A DNA stretch of 64,000 nucleotides from Cavia porcellus (Eukaryota; Chordata; Mammalia; Rodentia; Caviidae), in the NCBI RefSeq assembly GCF_034190915.1, contig NW_026947486.1, positions 21,478,001-21,542,000 on the forward strand, given 5' to 3'. The position numbers and the translations under genes were made by a program. The notes under the pieces were generated by a model. It was not told the origin of the DNA. It ran no database searches and saw nothing but the letters and a program-made list of their open reading frames with translations. This document shows, one piece after another, positions 47,406-57,660 of this stretch. Each line of letters opens with the position of its first letter. Within the stretch, counting starts at the first letter, position 1.

Positions 47406-48431
47406 CATTTGTCATGTTATTATGTTGATGTTAGAATTTTGCTTAGGAATATTTCTAGAATGAGATCTGTGTTTTATGTATGTGTCTCTTGCCTAAAGCA
47501 TCTCTTACATAGAGGTAAGTTTGTTGCATTGCCTTTAGAATTTTTGTTAGGGAAGCCTGTTTTTTGTCAAATGAACTTGGAAATTGAATGCATTTGGGTT
47601 TACAAGGGCCCCTTGTATCTGGGAGTAAAGTCTCTCATATTTATCCAAACAATGATTACTTCTAATATAAAATATTTGCTTGTAAAATACATATGCATAT
47701 TCTGACTATTGAGGACTCACTAAAAGAATCTTCAGGAATATAAGATAGGGTCCCATATTGAGATAGGCAAAGGAGTTTTCTAAGGAATATAATTAACATT
47801 AAATTCTTATGACAAATACTTTTCAATAATTTAGTTCCTCATACTATTACCTTGTCTTTTGAATTAGATCACAACTTCTTCTGACTGAACACAGCCTTTG
47901 AATAATGTCTGGCTTACCATGCATACATGTATGTGCAGTCATTCTCTTGTCTTCTCTGTAGCATCATTAGAATTGCTGTAGTCAGAGCCCTATGCCTTTT
48001 AAAGTATATTAACTCTACCTCTGTACTAGAGGATTACTTGTATATTTGATTGTTTTCAATGCAAAACTGTTATGTTAACATGTGCTATTTACCTATCTAG
48101 ATTAGGTGCTAAGCCATGTCACCAGTGCTTGTACAGATGGTAGGCACATGTAGAGTTTTTTACATAGAGTATCTCATTTAATTTGAACAATATCCTGTAG
48201 AACTGGATATACTTACTTCAGTTTAACAGATGAAATAGCTGAAGCCAAAGGAGTTTAAGATATTGTCCCAAGATTAATTGTGACCTAACAAAGATTTGAC
48301 CCAGATCCACCCAACTTCAATGTATGTTTTCTCAAGGGATTCTATAGAAAAAGTGTTTTTTTCAAAAATTTCTAGTGAATTCTGTGATGTTTCTGGTGAA
48401 CGGTGTTTTTAAAAGTCCTTTCTGATTGTAG
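47406..48431 (+). other. Presumed CCNB3 intron, unassigned
   Basis: No exon recognised before the TGATTGTAG acceptor at 48423-48431. Confidence 0.35.
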
Positions 48432-48555
48432 CCCTGACTTGGACAAGATACTGCTGCATCTGTAAGAGATGTCACTGCCACATCAAAGCTTCAAACCTGA
48501 GACTAAGAAATTTCAGTCTACAAAAATTGTACTCAGTGATCACGGCCAATTCAAG
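48432..48555 (+). CDS. CCNB3: CCNB3 first coding exon (start at 48469)
   Basis: After a TTCTGATTGTAG acceptor come 37 bp of 5'UTR, then ATG at 48469. It encodes 29 residues, MSLPHQSFKPETKKFQSTKI..., and splices in phase 0 at AAG|GTTAGA. The residues align with the cyclin B3 N-terminus (PLPPQSSKPVPKKSQSSKIV in human). Cyclin B3 is a CDK1-binding cyclin of meiosis that promotes anaphase onset in oocytes. This is its unstructured N-terminal tail. The next exon joins in frame. Confidence 0.85.
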
Positions 48556-49281
48556 GTTAGAGCAAGCTGTTTTTCCCCATAGTGTCTCATGGTGTTTCTG
48601 TGCCTTGGCTCATGACTTTCACCCTTGCATATTTTATTTTTAATTAATTTTATTGGTACACTTTTTATATACATAATGATTACATTCATTTTAGGACCCT
48701 TGCATATTTTTAATTATCAGTATGTCTGGATTATCTCAGAAATTGTGAAGAGGTGACATCCTTTGTAGGTGGATATTATAAGTAAGCTAGAATTTGGGAA
48801 CAAAGTGTGAACTATTGTGTAAATACATGACTCAAATGGAGGCCACTCTGCACAGCTTTAAAAACCAAACAGTATTTAGTCCTCATTAATGATTGTGCCT
48901 GTACTCTTGCTTTCTTTGAGAAGTGCCAAACATTTTACCAGGAAGCTGTGCATCTTGGGGTGAGTATAAAGATTACATTGGCAAACATATTATCATAGTT
49001 TTTACAGATGCATATTGAGTGTGTCTAGTTTAAAATTCTCAAATCTGAAACTGTGTGTGTCATTATGACTCTGGAAATGGAAAGTTCCATGCCTGACCTC
49101 CTATGACAGAGTCGCAGTCAAAATATAGATGTACTAAAATTATCCCCAGGCCAATTGTATAAAGTGTATATGAAATATAAATGAATTTATCATTTAAAGT
49201 TGGGTTTTATTTCCCAAGATATCTTTTATGTATATTCAAATACCCCAAAATCTGAAAAAATCTGAAATCCAAAACATTTCT

Positions 49282-49385
49282 TGTTCCAACCATTTTTTTT
49301 TTTTTTTTTGGTACTGGGGATCGAACTCACAGCCTTGCACTTGCCAGGTAGGCACTTATGCCACTGAGCTAAATCCCTGGCTGTT
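49282..49385 (-). mobile_element. ID-like SINE
   Basis: Long T-run, GGTACTGGGGATCGAACTCA ... ACTTGCCAGGTAGGCACTTA ... GAGCTAAATCCCTGGC: a well-preserved minus-strand copy. Confidence 0.9.
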
Positions 49386-49529
49386 TCCAAGAATTTTAAA
49401 TAAATAGAAACTCAACTAGTACTAAATTTGAAGAATGTAGATACATTTTAACCATGTTGTTTTATCGCATGAATATTTCAACATTGTCATTTTGATTTGA
49501 CATATTCCATGTTCATTATTGTACTTTAT

Positions 49530-49635
49530 TTTTGAAACAGCCTCATTTCGTAGTCTGGCCTTAAATTCACAGTGATCCTCTGCCTCAGCCTCTTAGGTGT
49601 TGGGATTCCAGGTGTGCACCACCATGCCAGCTGCC
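49530..49635 (-). mobile_element. B1-type SINE fragment
   Basis: TGAAACAGCCTCATTTCGTA ... CCTCAGCCTCTTAGGTGTTG ... GTGCACCACCATGCCAG: antisense 7SL-derived sequence. Confidence 0.75.
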
Positions 49636-49814
49636 ATACATATTTTAATTTGAATTATATTAGCACTGATAAATTATCAAGAGACTGTGTCCCACATCAA
49701 ATGTCATTAGGCCAATTTAATTTTGTTGATTTTTTTTTCTTAGTGCAGAGAAAGATGTTCTAATCATTTTCACTAAAATTTTTTGGAAGTGTCAGATATT
49801 TTTCACATATAATT

Positions 49815-49896
49815 TTTTTTTGTACTGGGGATGGAACTCATGACCTTGCTGTTGCCAGGCAGGCACTTATACTGCTGAGCTAAATCCCTAGCCCTC
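49815..49896 (-). mobile_element. ID-like SINE
   Basis: T-run, GTACTGGGGATGGAACTCAT ... GTTGCCAGGCAGGCACTTAT ... GAGCTAAATCCCTAGCCC: minus-strand copy. Confidence 0.88.
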
Positions 49897-50565
49897 TCAC
49901 ATATAAATTATAAGGCAAGATTTGATGCTTTGATCAAGATTTTATCTATGTAACATTTTCTAATTGAGTTCTACCATTAAGTTTTCTTTTTTGGCATTTA
50001 TTTTTATCAACCCAATTTTTTGGAGCATATTTTGCAAATCTCAGTTTTATACATTCAGTTTCTGTCATTAATTTTATACTGGACCGATTATTTCTGATAG
50101 TAATATTAAGTGGAATTTAACAACAGATAATTTATTTTTAACTAGATAATGAGAAAATACTATTTTTGCTAAATATTTCTGTTAAGATTATGTATTATGA
50201 ACAAGATAAAATACTAATATTTACTTATTTCTTATATTAGCCAATTAGAGCACAGAAGTAATTCTTCTCACATCTTGAGGATTTTTGGAATGGTCTGTTG
50301 TGTTGTGAATCCAATTTTCTAAATTTCTGATAACTTATTATACTATATACTATTAATAATGTACCTGGAGAACAGAGCAGATGGTCAGGTCCCAGTGGCC
50401 TGCTACACATGTTAAGAATGCTCTGATATATGTAAGGCAGTTTACCAGACCTGTTATGTTACTTGGAGATTCTGGAGTTTTCCAAAGTCCTGAAGATGAC
50501 CCAAAGTTCCCGAAAGGGGAGTGTTCACTATTGGTTATACTCATTTACTTCTTTTACTTTTTCAG

Positions 50566-50652
50566 ATGGGAAAGAATTGCCAAGTGAAAATGTCTCCATC
50601 CTCACCTCAGGGGACATTCAAAAAGAGATCAGCTTTTGAAGATCTCACAAAT
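50566..50652 (+). CDS. CCNB3: CCNB3 second coding exon with destruction box
   Basis: An 87-bp phase-0 exon encodes 29 residues, MGKNCQVKMSPSSPQ then GTFKKRSAFEDLTN. It corresponds to human GENCQTKISPSS...KKRSAFEDLTN. RSAFEDLTN fits the RxxFxxLxN destruction box through which the anaphase-promoting complex marks cyclin B3 for proteolysis. Splice sites are TTTCAG before and AAT|GTGAGT after. No later CCNB3 exon was found up to 64000, so the cyclin-box exons lie beyond the right edge. Confidence 0.92.
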
Positions 50653-51685
50653 GTGAGTATGCTAGTTCAATTCTTTGGTTTTATATAAGCCTTACATAGC
50701 CTCTTCATTGAGAAGTTTCTCCAGTTTGCCAGATCCTGACCCTCCCTAGAATGTTAAGAGCAGATTTTATTTGGAATCAATGACCCAGTTTTAGAAACTG
50801 CAGGGTTTCTTCCACCTGTGGCACATACCTTTTGTGTTAATTGGTAGAGTTCTCAGGAACAGCAGATAGAGTGATTAACAGGTATGAAGTTGTAGATAAC
50901 CGAGAACAATGGTATATTATACTATGCTCAGGGAAATTCCAGCAGTGGACCAGCTGGCTGCCTAGGATTTGGAGGTAACTACTATTGTGGAATCATTTTA
51001 GTCTAGGGCATTACTTACTGATGCAAGCACTATGAACATTTTGGGCAGCCCAATTTTTCTCTTGTGTAGGAGTGACCTCAGCTAGCATCTCTGTCACCCA
51101 GGCATTAAATTACAGCATTAGCCCTGTTATAATGACAATCAAAAAGATCTCCTGGATATACTGAACCATTGAGAGCCACAGTTCAAAGATCTGGTTCTCA
51201 GCTGTGAAAATCTAGAATCTCAGTTTAACTGGGATTCTTGAATTCACATCCAAGTCATCTGCTTTCTGATTTTATGGAGGTATGATCAAAAATCATAATA
51301 TAATGTTGCTAATTGAGTATAGAATTAGGCCAAAAGTAGTCTTAACAGAATAGTAACAATTGTGTGCATACTATATGCCAGGCACTAGTCTAAGCCTTTT
51401 TTTCCCTGTATCAACTTAATTCTCATCTGAGTCTATAGTAGATGCTGTGCTCATCTACTTTACAGATGAGGACTTCTCCAATGTTGGTTTTGAAGTTTTA
51501 TTTCACTTAGGCTACAAAGAAGCCTGATGAAGTATGCTTGCCATCTAAAATATTTATTTGTCTTCCAGAATACTTGTATCTATTAGATAATGTTTTACCC
51601 TGTTATGCAGGATTGGATAAGCATTAGTAAAGGTATCTTATTTGAATCCTTGATCTTTAGATACTATGTGATTACCTTTCTAAAA
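50653..51685 (+). other. CCNB3 intron, unique part
   Basis: No exon or recognisable repeat until the L1 cluster starts at about 51.7 kb. Confidence 0.45.
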
Positions 51686-51689
51686 TGTA

Positions 51690-52817
51690 GTCTGTCCTTC
51701 ATACCAATTATAACACATATGCTGGCTTTTAGCATCATTTCAGGTTTACTATTAATTTGTAAGAAGTGCTTTCATACCATCACAGACAATAAAACCAAAC
51801 AACCCAGAATAAAACCATTCCAATTAATGAATGAAAACATTATAAGGCTTCAAAGCATATAATGGGGAATCATGATTACCACATACTTTTATGTATTCTT
51901 ATCATTTCTTACACTAGGGAAACTATTGGGTATTCATACATGTGAGTTTGATTTATTTCACTTACGAGTATGGCCTCAAGCTGAGCCCATTTATTTATAT
52001 ATATCTCAATGTGATCATTCTTTATAGCTGAGTAGTACTCCATTGTATAAAAATACCACAACTTTTTTATCCATTCCTCAGTTGATGGACACTTAGGTTA
52101 TTTCCAAGATCTGGCAATTACAAATTGTGCTGCTATAAACCTTTGATTCATTTAGATTTTATTTTAGTACATGGTGATAGGCATCCATCTAGTTTTAGTT
52201 TTCAGCATATGGAGAGCCAGTTTTTCCAACACCATTTATTAAAGAGACTGTTGTCCTGTTTGGCCCCTTTATCAAAGATACGGTGGTTGAATGGGTTTGT
52301 ATTTGTGGTTGTATCTTCTAATGTATTCCATTGATCTTGGGCTCTGTTTTGATTCCAGTACCATGTTGATTTTACTACAGTTGCTTTGTAGTACAACTGC
52401 AAGTCAGGGAGTGCGATGCCTCCTACATTGCCTTTGCTGCTTAGAACTGTCTTTGCTATTCTAGGTCTCTTCTCGCTCCATATGAATTTTAGGAGTGATT
52501 TCTCTAGATGTATGAGGTATGTTGATGGTATTTTTAATGGGATTGCATTGAATCTGTATAACAGTTTTGGGAGAATGGCCATTTTCACAATATTTATTCT
52601 TCCTATCCATGAGCAAGCGATGTCTTTCCATTTTCTGAGATCATCTTTAATTTCTTTTTTCATTGTATTATAATTTTCTCTGTGTAGGTCTTTCACTTCT
52701 TTTGTGAGAGTAATTCCTAAATATTTCATTTTTTGATTGCTAATGTGGAGGGTGTGGCTTCTCTTATTTCTCTCTCTGTGATTTTGTTGTTAGTGTATAG
52801 GAGTGCTATTGATTTTT
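51690..52817 (-). mobile_element. L1 ORF2 3' part, minus strand
   Basis: Tail-like sequence (51770-51880) leads into the antisense ORF2 C-terminus (TGAGTAGTACTCCATTGTAT near 52030), then after an apparent internal deletion near 52140 into upstream ORF2. The frame 52202-52729 reads [19 protein letters not shown]...[20 protein letters not shown], the segment just downstream of the polymerase domain. The same L1 continues at 56214 beyond the nested element. Confidence 0.87.
52202..52729 (-). pseudogene. L1 ORF2 remnant (post-RT region)
   Basis: A 175-residue open stretch covers the region after the reverse transcriptase core, with [25 protein letters not shown] and [13 protein letters not shown] landmarks. 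It lacks the endonuclease and polymerase motifs in this frame and is cut by insertions on one side and a deletion on the other. Confidence 0.85.
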
Positions 52818-52830
52818 GAGTATTGATTTT
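52818..52830. repeat. Target-site duplication, left (GAGTATTGATTTT)
   Basis: Thirteen bases identical to 56214-56226. Removing the element between them restores a continuous antisense L1 ORF2 sequence. This size is typical for LINE target-primed insertion. Confidence 0.85.
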
Positions 52831-55800
52831 GTTTTTTTAAATCACAATGTACACATGTATTTTTCTTAAATTAATACTCTCAGATTGTTTCAAGATTTTG
52901 GCTATTTTCAGATTCTTGAAAACATCATTTCCCATCACTTTTGCTAGTTTTCTTAATGCTTTTACAGAGGAAAATGTTGGAAGTCTTTCCTTGCTGTGTT
53001 GATTCTTTTATTTTTTTTTAGTTTTATTTCAGGAGAAAAAAGAAAAAAAAACAAAAAGGGTACAAGTTATACAGAATTTCAGAAAAAATAAACAGTAGGA
53101 AATCACTAGTTAATTACATATTGTCATCTTAGAAATAGTTGTTGAAGTTACAAAATTAAAGCATATAGAGGGGACTTTCAAACAGTGAGACTGCAAACAG
53201 TTTTGTTCAATAATCAAACAAAACTCGGTAATATGGTTATCTACCTTATACAGTTAAATATATATGCAGTTATATCTTTTAGAGAACTTTCTTTTCCTCT
53301 CTTTTGTACAATGACATTTACACATTTTGGGTTTTATTACTCCCACAGTTCTTATTACTTTTTTTTGAAGAAAGTAAAACCAAATGTGACATACCAGGAC
53401 AGAGTCAGTCAAATCAAAAGGATGGGCATAATGCATAATGTAAAACAAAATACAAGGTGATCAACAATGGTTACCATAATGCCTCTTGTTATCTTAAAAA
53501 GAATTGCCTATATCATCAGTTATAATAAAATTGAACAAAACAGAAAAGAATAAGACCAATAAAACCAAAACATTGGAGACATTAGAGGACTTCAAAAGAA
53601 GATAATAATCAACCAGAATGGGCGTCACAATGGATCTTATTGTCTTCATAGTTATTGCCTAGACTTTCAAACTTGGTACTATGTAGCATAACAGAATAGA
53701 GGAAAATCAGTCAAAACAAGATGGTGAGAGCAATACAGAGTTTCAAATCAAGTTAACAGGAAATCAAAGTGGGTTACTATAATATATCCTGCTATTTTTT
53801 ATTTATTTTTTCCCTTAATTAAAAGGATAAAAATGAAAAAGTAGATAATAAAAAGGAGATTGAGATAAAAAAGAGGGCATAACAACAAAACAGTGCAGGT
53901 CAAAACATAGCCATTTAAGCAAAATAGTGTTTCACCACAAGATAATCTCGACATAATAGTAGTTACCATAGTGTCTCTTCCCTTAAAATCTTTGGGTATA
54001 ACTTTGTATACTGTAGCATCAAACATATCAAGACAATGTAAAACCATTCAAGAGAATGACAGTATTACAGGGTATTTAGAATCAACTAACAGAAAATGAA
54101 CAATGGTTTCTGTATAATCTCCTTGTCTATAAGTTTTTGTTTATATTATCACATATAATAAAATCCAATAAGATATAACACGTTAAAACCGATGGAGACA
54201 AAAGAACAAAAACTTGATGGGACTTCAAAACAAGATGATACTAAATCAGCACTAGCTATTATGATGTCTTGTTTTCTCCAAAATGGCTGTTCCTACCATC
54301 CAACCTTCTCTGCCACATTTCTGTTGAGCTCTTTTTCTGTAACTAGTTGTCGGTTTGTCCTCTTCATTCCGCTTTCTTTTCCATTCATTGTGGCCATTCT
54401 GCCACTGTTTCTGGAATCTTGGTATTTTTCATTTTTAGAGTATCCTGCAGTAATCTCTGTAGAATTGAATTGGTGGTTGCAAATTCCCCTAGTTCCTCTT
54501 TATCCTGGAAGCACCTTGTTTTTCCATCAATTTCTAGGGACAGTTGTGCAGGATATATCAATCTTGGCTGGAGGTTATTATCTTTCAAAGCTTGAATTAT
54601 TCCCCCCATGCTCTTCGTGATTTGATGGTTTGTGCCGAGAAGTCTGCTGTAATTCTGATGGGTGTTGCCTTGTAAGTGATCTGTTTCTTGTCTCTGATGG
54701 CTTTTAATATTCTGTTCTTATATTGGATTTCTGGAATTTTGATTATTATATGCCTGAGTGTAGCTCTGTTTGGGTTGTAGGTGGCTGGGGTCCTGTATGC
54801 CTCATGCATCTGAGTGTCTTTACCTTTTGCTAAATTAGGGAAATTCTCCTGGATTATTTCTGTGAATAGTTTTTGTAGTTCATTTGTTTGAGTCCCTACT
54901 TCTTCTTTTATGTTCTTAATTCTTAAGTTATAGATCCTCTTGTCATCTTCTAGTCTTTGTATTATTGCTGTTTTTTTCTTGTTATTTTTAAGAAGTTTTT
55001 CATTTCATGCTCCCACCTTACAAATCTGTCCTCGAGTTCTGATAATCTATCCTTAGTTTCTTTCAAGCTGTTATGCCAGCTTTCAATAGAGTTTTTAGTT
55101 TCCTGGTAATCTCTGTGAACCTGCTTTACGTATTCTATGTTTTCTCTATTTTCTCCATCACAAAATTCTCCCCTTTTTTTCTGTTCTTCCATTCCACCAT
55201 CTGTTTTTTATTGGGCGGTGCTTAGCATTTCTCTAACTAATCTACTTATTTCTTGCTTTATTTCATTAAATACTTCATTTTTGAACTCGTCTTCGAGGCT
55301 CCGGAGATACCGTTTTATGTTTATAGGTGCCGTGTCTGATAGTGCTTGTTTTCTGTCTTCATTTTCTTTTGCATTTACCTTCCCTGTATCAGTGTTCTCA
55401 GGATTGGGAACTGAGGACCCTTTCTTGTTGCTCCCTTTTCCCATACTTTTTGTTCCTTCCATACAAGCGTATGTAGGAGGCTTTTTTTTTTTCTCTTTGT
55501 CTGTTGCAGTTTGTTTGAATCCACTGGCTAGGTGTTCCCGCCCACTGCAGTGTACTAGGGAGACACAGACCTGGGCAGCCTCTGCTGGGTGCGCCCCTCC
55601 AGGTCAACCTCCAGGTCTGAATGTTTCACTGCTAGGGTGTACCGCCAGGTGCAGGGACCTGCTTTGGGCTAGCCTACGGGATCTTAGTCCACGTTGTCAC
55701 CAGGTCAAGCGCTCCCCACTACTCCCACTTGAAAGGGGAATATGTGACTAAAGTCACTGCAGGGCTGTGTTCTGGCTAGTCTGCCCATTCCCAGAATGTC

Positions 55801-56213
55801 TTCTGTTGGAGCCTCCTAGTCTATGAAAGGGATCCCATTTCTCTCACTCACTGCAGGTCGAGCTAGTCCCGCTCTCAACGCTGTTTGGGCCGATTCCCGC
55901 TCTCAGAGCTTTTGTGCGCCTCTCTCCCTGCTGTGTGGATTGGGACACAGTATCACCAGCAGGAAATTCAAATCGGGGCTTCCAATGGTGCGGGATCCAG
56001 CTTCCGCACTGAGATTTTATCTGTTCCTGTTATAGCATCAGGATTGCATTTCCAGTTGGTTTCTCTCAGCTGACTTTGTTCCTGGGTCGGCACGGTACGT
56101 CTCCCCTCGCGTAGGACTCCTCACATGGCACTGCTCCTGGATTCTAAGCTGGTAATCTCAGAGAGCCTCCGTGGCTGCTGTTATTTGTCTGCCATGTTCT
56201 CCTGGAAGTGCTC
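52831..56213 (-). mobile_element. HAL1-like LINE nested in L1, copy B (3.38 kb)
   Basis: This is a complete-looking minus-strand element. It has a GC-rich 5'UTR (about 55500-56213), ORF1 remnants (54385-55462), A-rich tail units (53330-54300), the species' L1 3'UTR (53030-53330) and a terminal segment to a T7 run (52832-52838). A 13-bp duplication bounds it. No ORF2 is present between ORF1 and the 3'UTR. The ORF1 frame is broken into at least four pieces. Confidence 0.85.
54385..55462 (-). pseudogene. HAL1/L1 ORF1 remnant
   Basis: Minus-strand frames 55208-55462, 54962-55192, 54597-54809 and 54385-54609 together follow L1 ORF1 order. The N-terminal part and coiled-coil part (LKETKDRLSELEDRF) come first, then the C-terminal domain (EIQYKNRILKAIRDKKQITY). 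Frameshifts separate them. In living elements this protein coats the RNA. Confidence 0.8.
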
Positions 56214-56384
56214 GAGTATTGATTTTTGTATCTAGCTACATTGCTAAATTTATTTATTATATCTAAGAGTCTTTCAGTGGAGTTTTGGGGGTCTTTTATG
56301 TAGAATATTATGTCATCCAAATAATGATAATTTAACTTCTTCTGTTCCTATCTTTACCCCTTTTATTTCTCTTTTGTCTTACGA
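56214..56384 (-). mobile_element. L1 ORF2 fragment between nested elements
   Basis: TTTTGTATCTAGCTACATTG ... ATTATGTCATCCAAATAATG is the antisense of the polymerase region following the ADD motif. It continues the L1 interrupted at 52830. The start of the duplication (56214-56226) lies here. Confidence 0.8.
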
Positions 56385-57660
56385 ATAGTTGTTCAAGTTA
56401 CAGAATTAAAGCATACAAAGTGGACATTCACACAGTGAGACTGCAAACAGTTGTGTTCAATGGTCCAATAAGAACTTAGTAATATGGTTATGTATCTTAC
56501 ACGCTTAAACATATATACAATTGTATCCTTTAGAGCACTTACATTTCCTCTCTTTTGTACGATAACAATTACACATTTTGTGTTTTATTACTCCCACAGT
56601 TCTTTGTTTTTTTTTTGTCTTTTTCCTTTTTATTGGTACTGGGGATTGAACTCACAACTGCCTGCATGCACAGAAGGTGCTTATGCCACTGAGCTAAATC
56701 CCCATCCCCAACTCCCACAGTTCTTAATACTTTTTTTTGAAAGAGAATAAAACCAAACGTGATGAAACAAAACACAGTCAGTCAAAACAAAGGATGGACA
56801 TAGTACATGATGTAAAAACAGAATACAAGGTGATCAACAATGTTTACCATAATACCTCTCGCTACCTTAAAAAGAATTATCTATTTCATTGGTATAATAA
56901 AATTGAACAAAGCAGTACAGAACAAACCAATAAAACCTAAACATTGGAGACATTACAGGACTTCAAAAGAAGATAATAGTCAAACCAAAATGGGCATCAT
57001 AGTGAATCTTATTGCCTTCAAAGTAGCTGCTTATACCTCAAACTTGATAAAATCAAACAAAAAAGAATAGAATAAAATTAGTCAAAACACAGTGGTGAGA
57101 GCAATACAGGGGTTCAAATCAAGTTAATAGGAAAACAAAATGGTTACTATAATGTATTCTGCTATTTTTTCAATTTATTTTTTCCCTTAATTAAAAAATA
57201 AATAAATTTTAAAAAAGGAGATTGAGAGGACATAACAACATAACAACACAGGTCAGAACAGAACAATATAAGCAACATAGTATTTCACCACAAGATAACC
57301 CGACATAATAGTAGTTACCATAGTGTCTCTTTCCTTGAAATATTTGAGCATAACTTTGTATACTATAGCATCAAACATATTAAGATAGTATAAAACCGTT
57401 CAAGAGAATGAAAGTATTACAAGGTACATCTAACAGAAAACGAATTATCTATATTATCTATATTATGTTATCTATATATATTATCTATTATATTAACTAT
57501 ATTATAATTATATTATCTTCTTGCCTATAAAGTTTTGTTTATACTATCACATATAATAAAATCCAATAAGATACAACATGATAAAACCAATGGAGACAGA
57601 AGAACAACAGCTTGAAGGGACTTCAAAACGATATTAAATCAGCACTAGCTATTATGATGT
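56385..57660 (-). mobile_element. HAL1-like tail joined to L1 ORF2, copy D
   Basis: From ATAGTTGTTCAAGTTACAG onward, this is L1 3'UTR and A-rich tail units as in copies B and C, but without ORF1. At 57660 (CTATTATGATGTCT|GCATGCCTGG) it switches directly to L1 ORF2. At that point the other copies continue into the ORF1 end. Roughly 250-300 bp of ORF2 seems missing between 57660 and 56384, so this is a replacement or recombination rather than a clean insertion. Confidence 0.65.
56590..56725 (-). mobile_element. ID-like SINE with 15-bp target duplication
   Basis: ACTCCCACAGTTCTT occurs at 56590-56604 and 56711-56725. Between them is a minus-strand ID-like copy (T-run, GGTACTGGGGATTGAACTCA ... 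GAGCTAAATCCCCATCC). It is inserted in L1 3'UTR sequence. It confirms L1-style insertion of this SINE family. Confidence 0.93.

Larger units (their letters stand above)
48556..50565 (+). other. CCNB3 intron between first two coding exons
   Basis: This 2-kb intron is mostly unique AT-rich sequence with two ID-like and one B1-type SINE, annotated separately. The acceptor is the TTACTTTTTCAG at 50554-50565. Confidence 0.7.
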
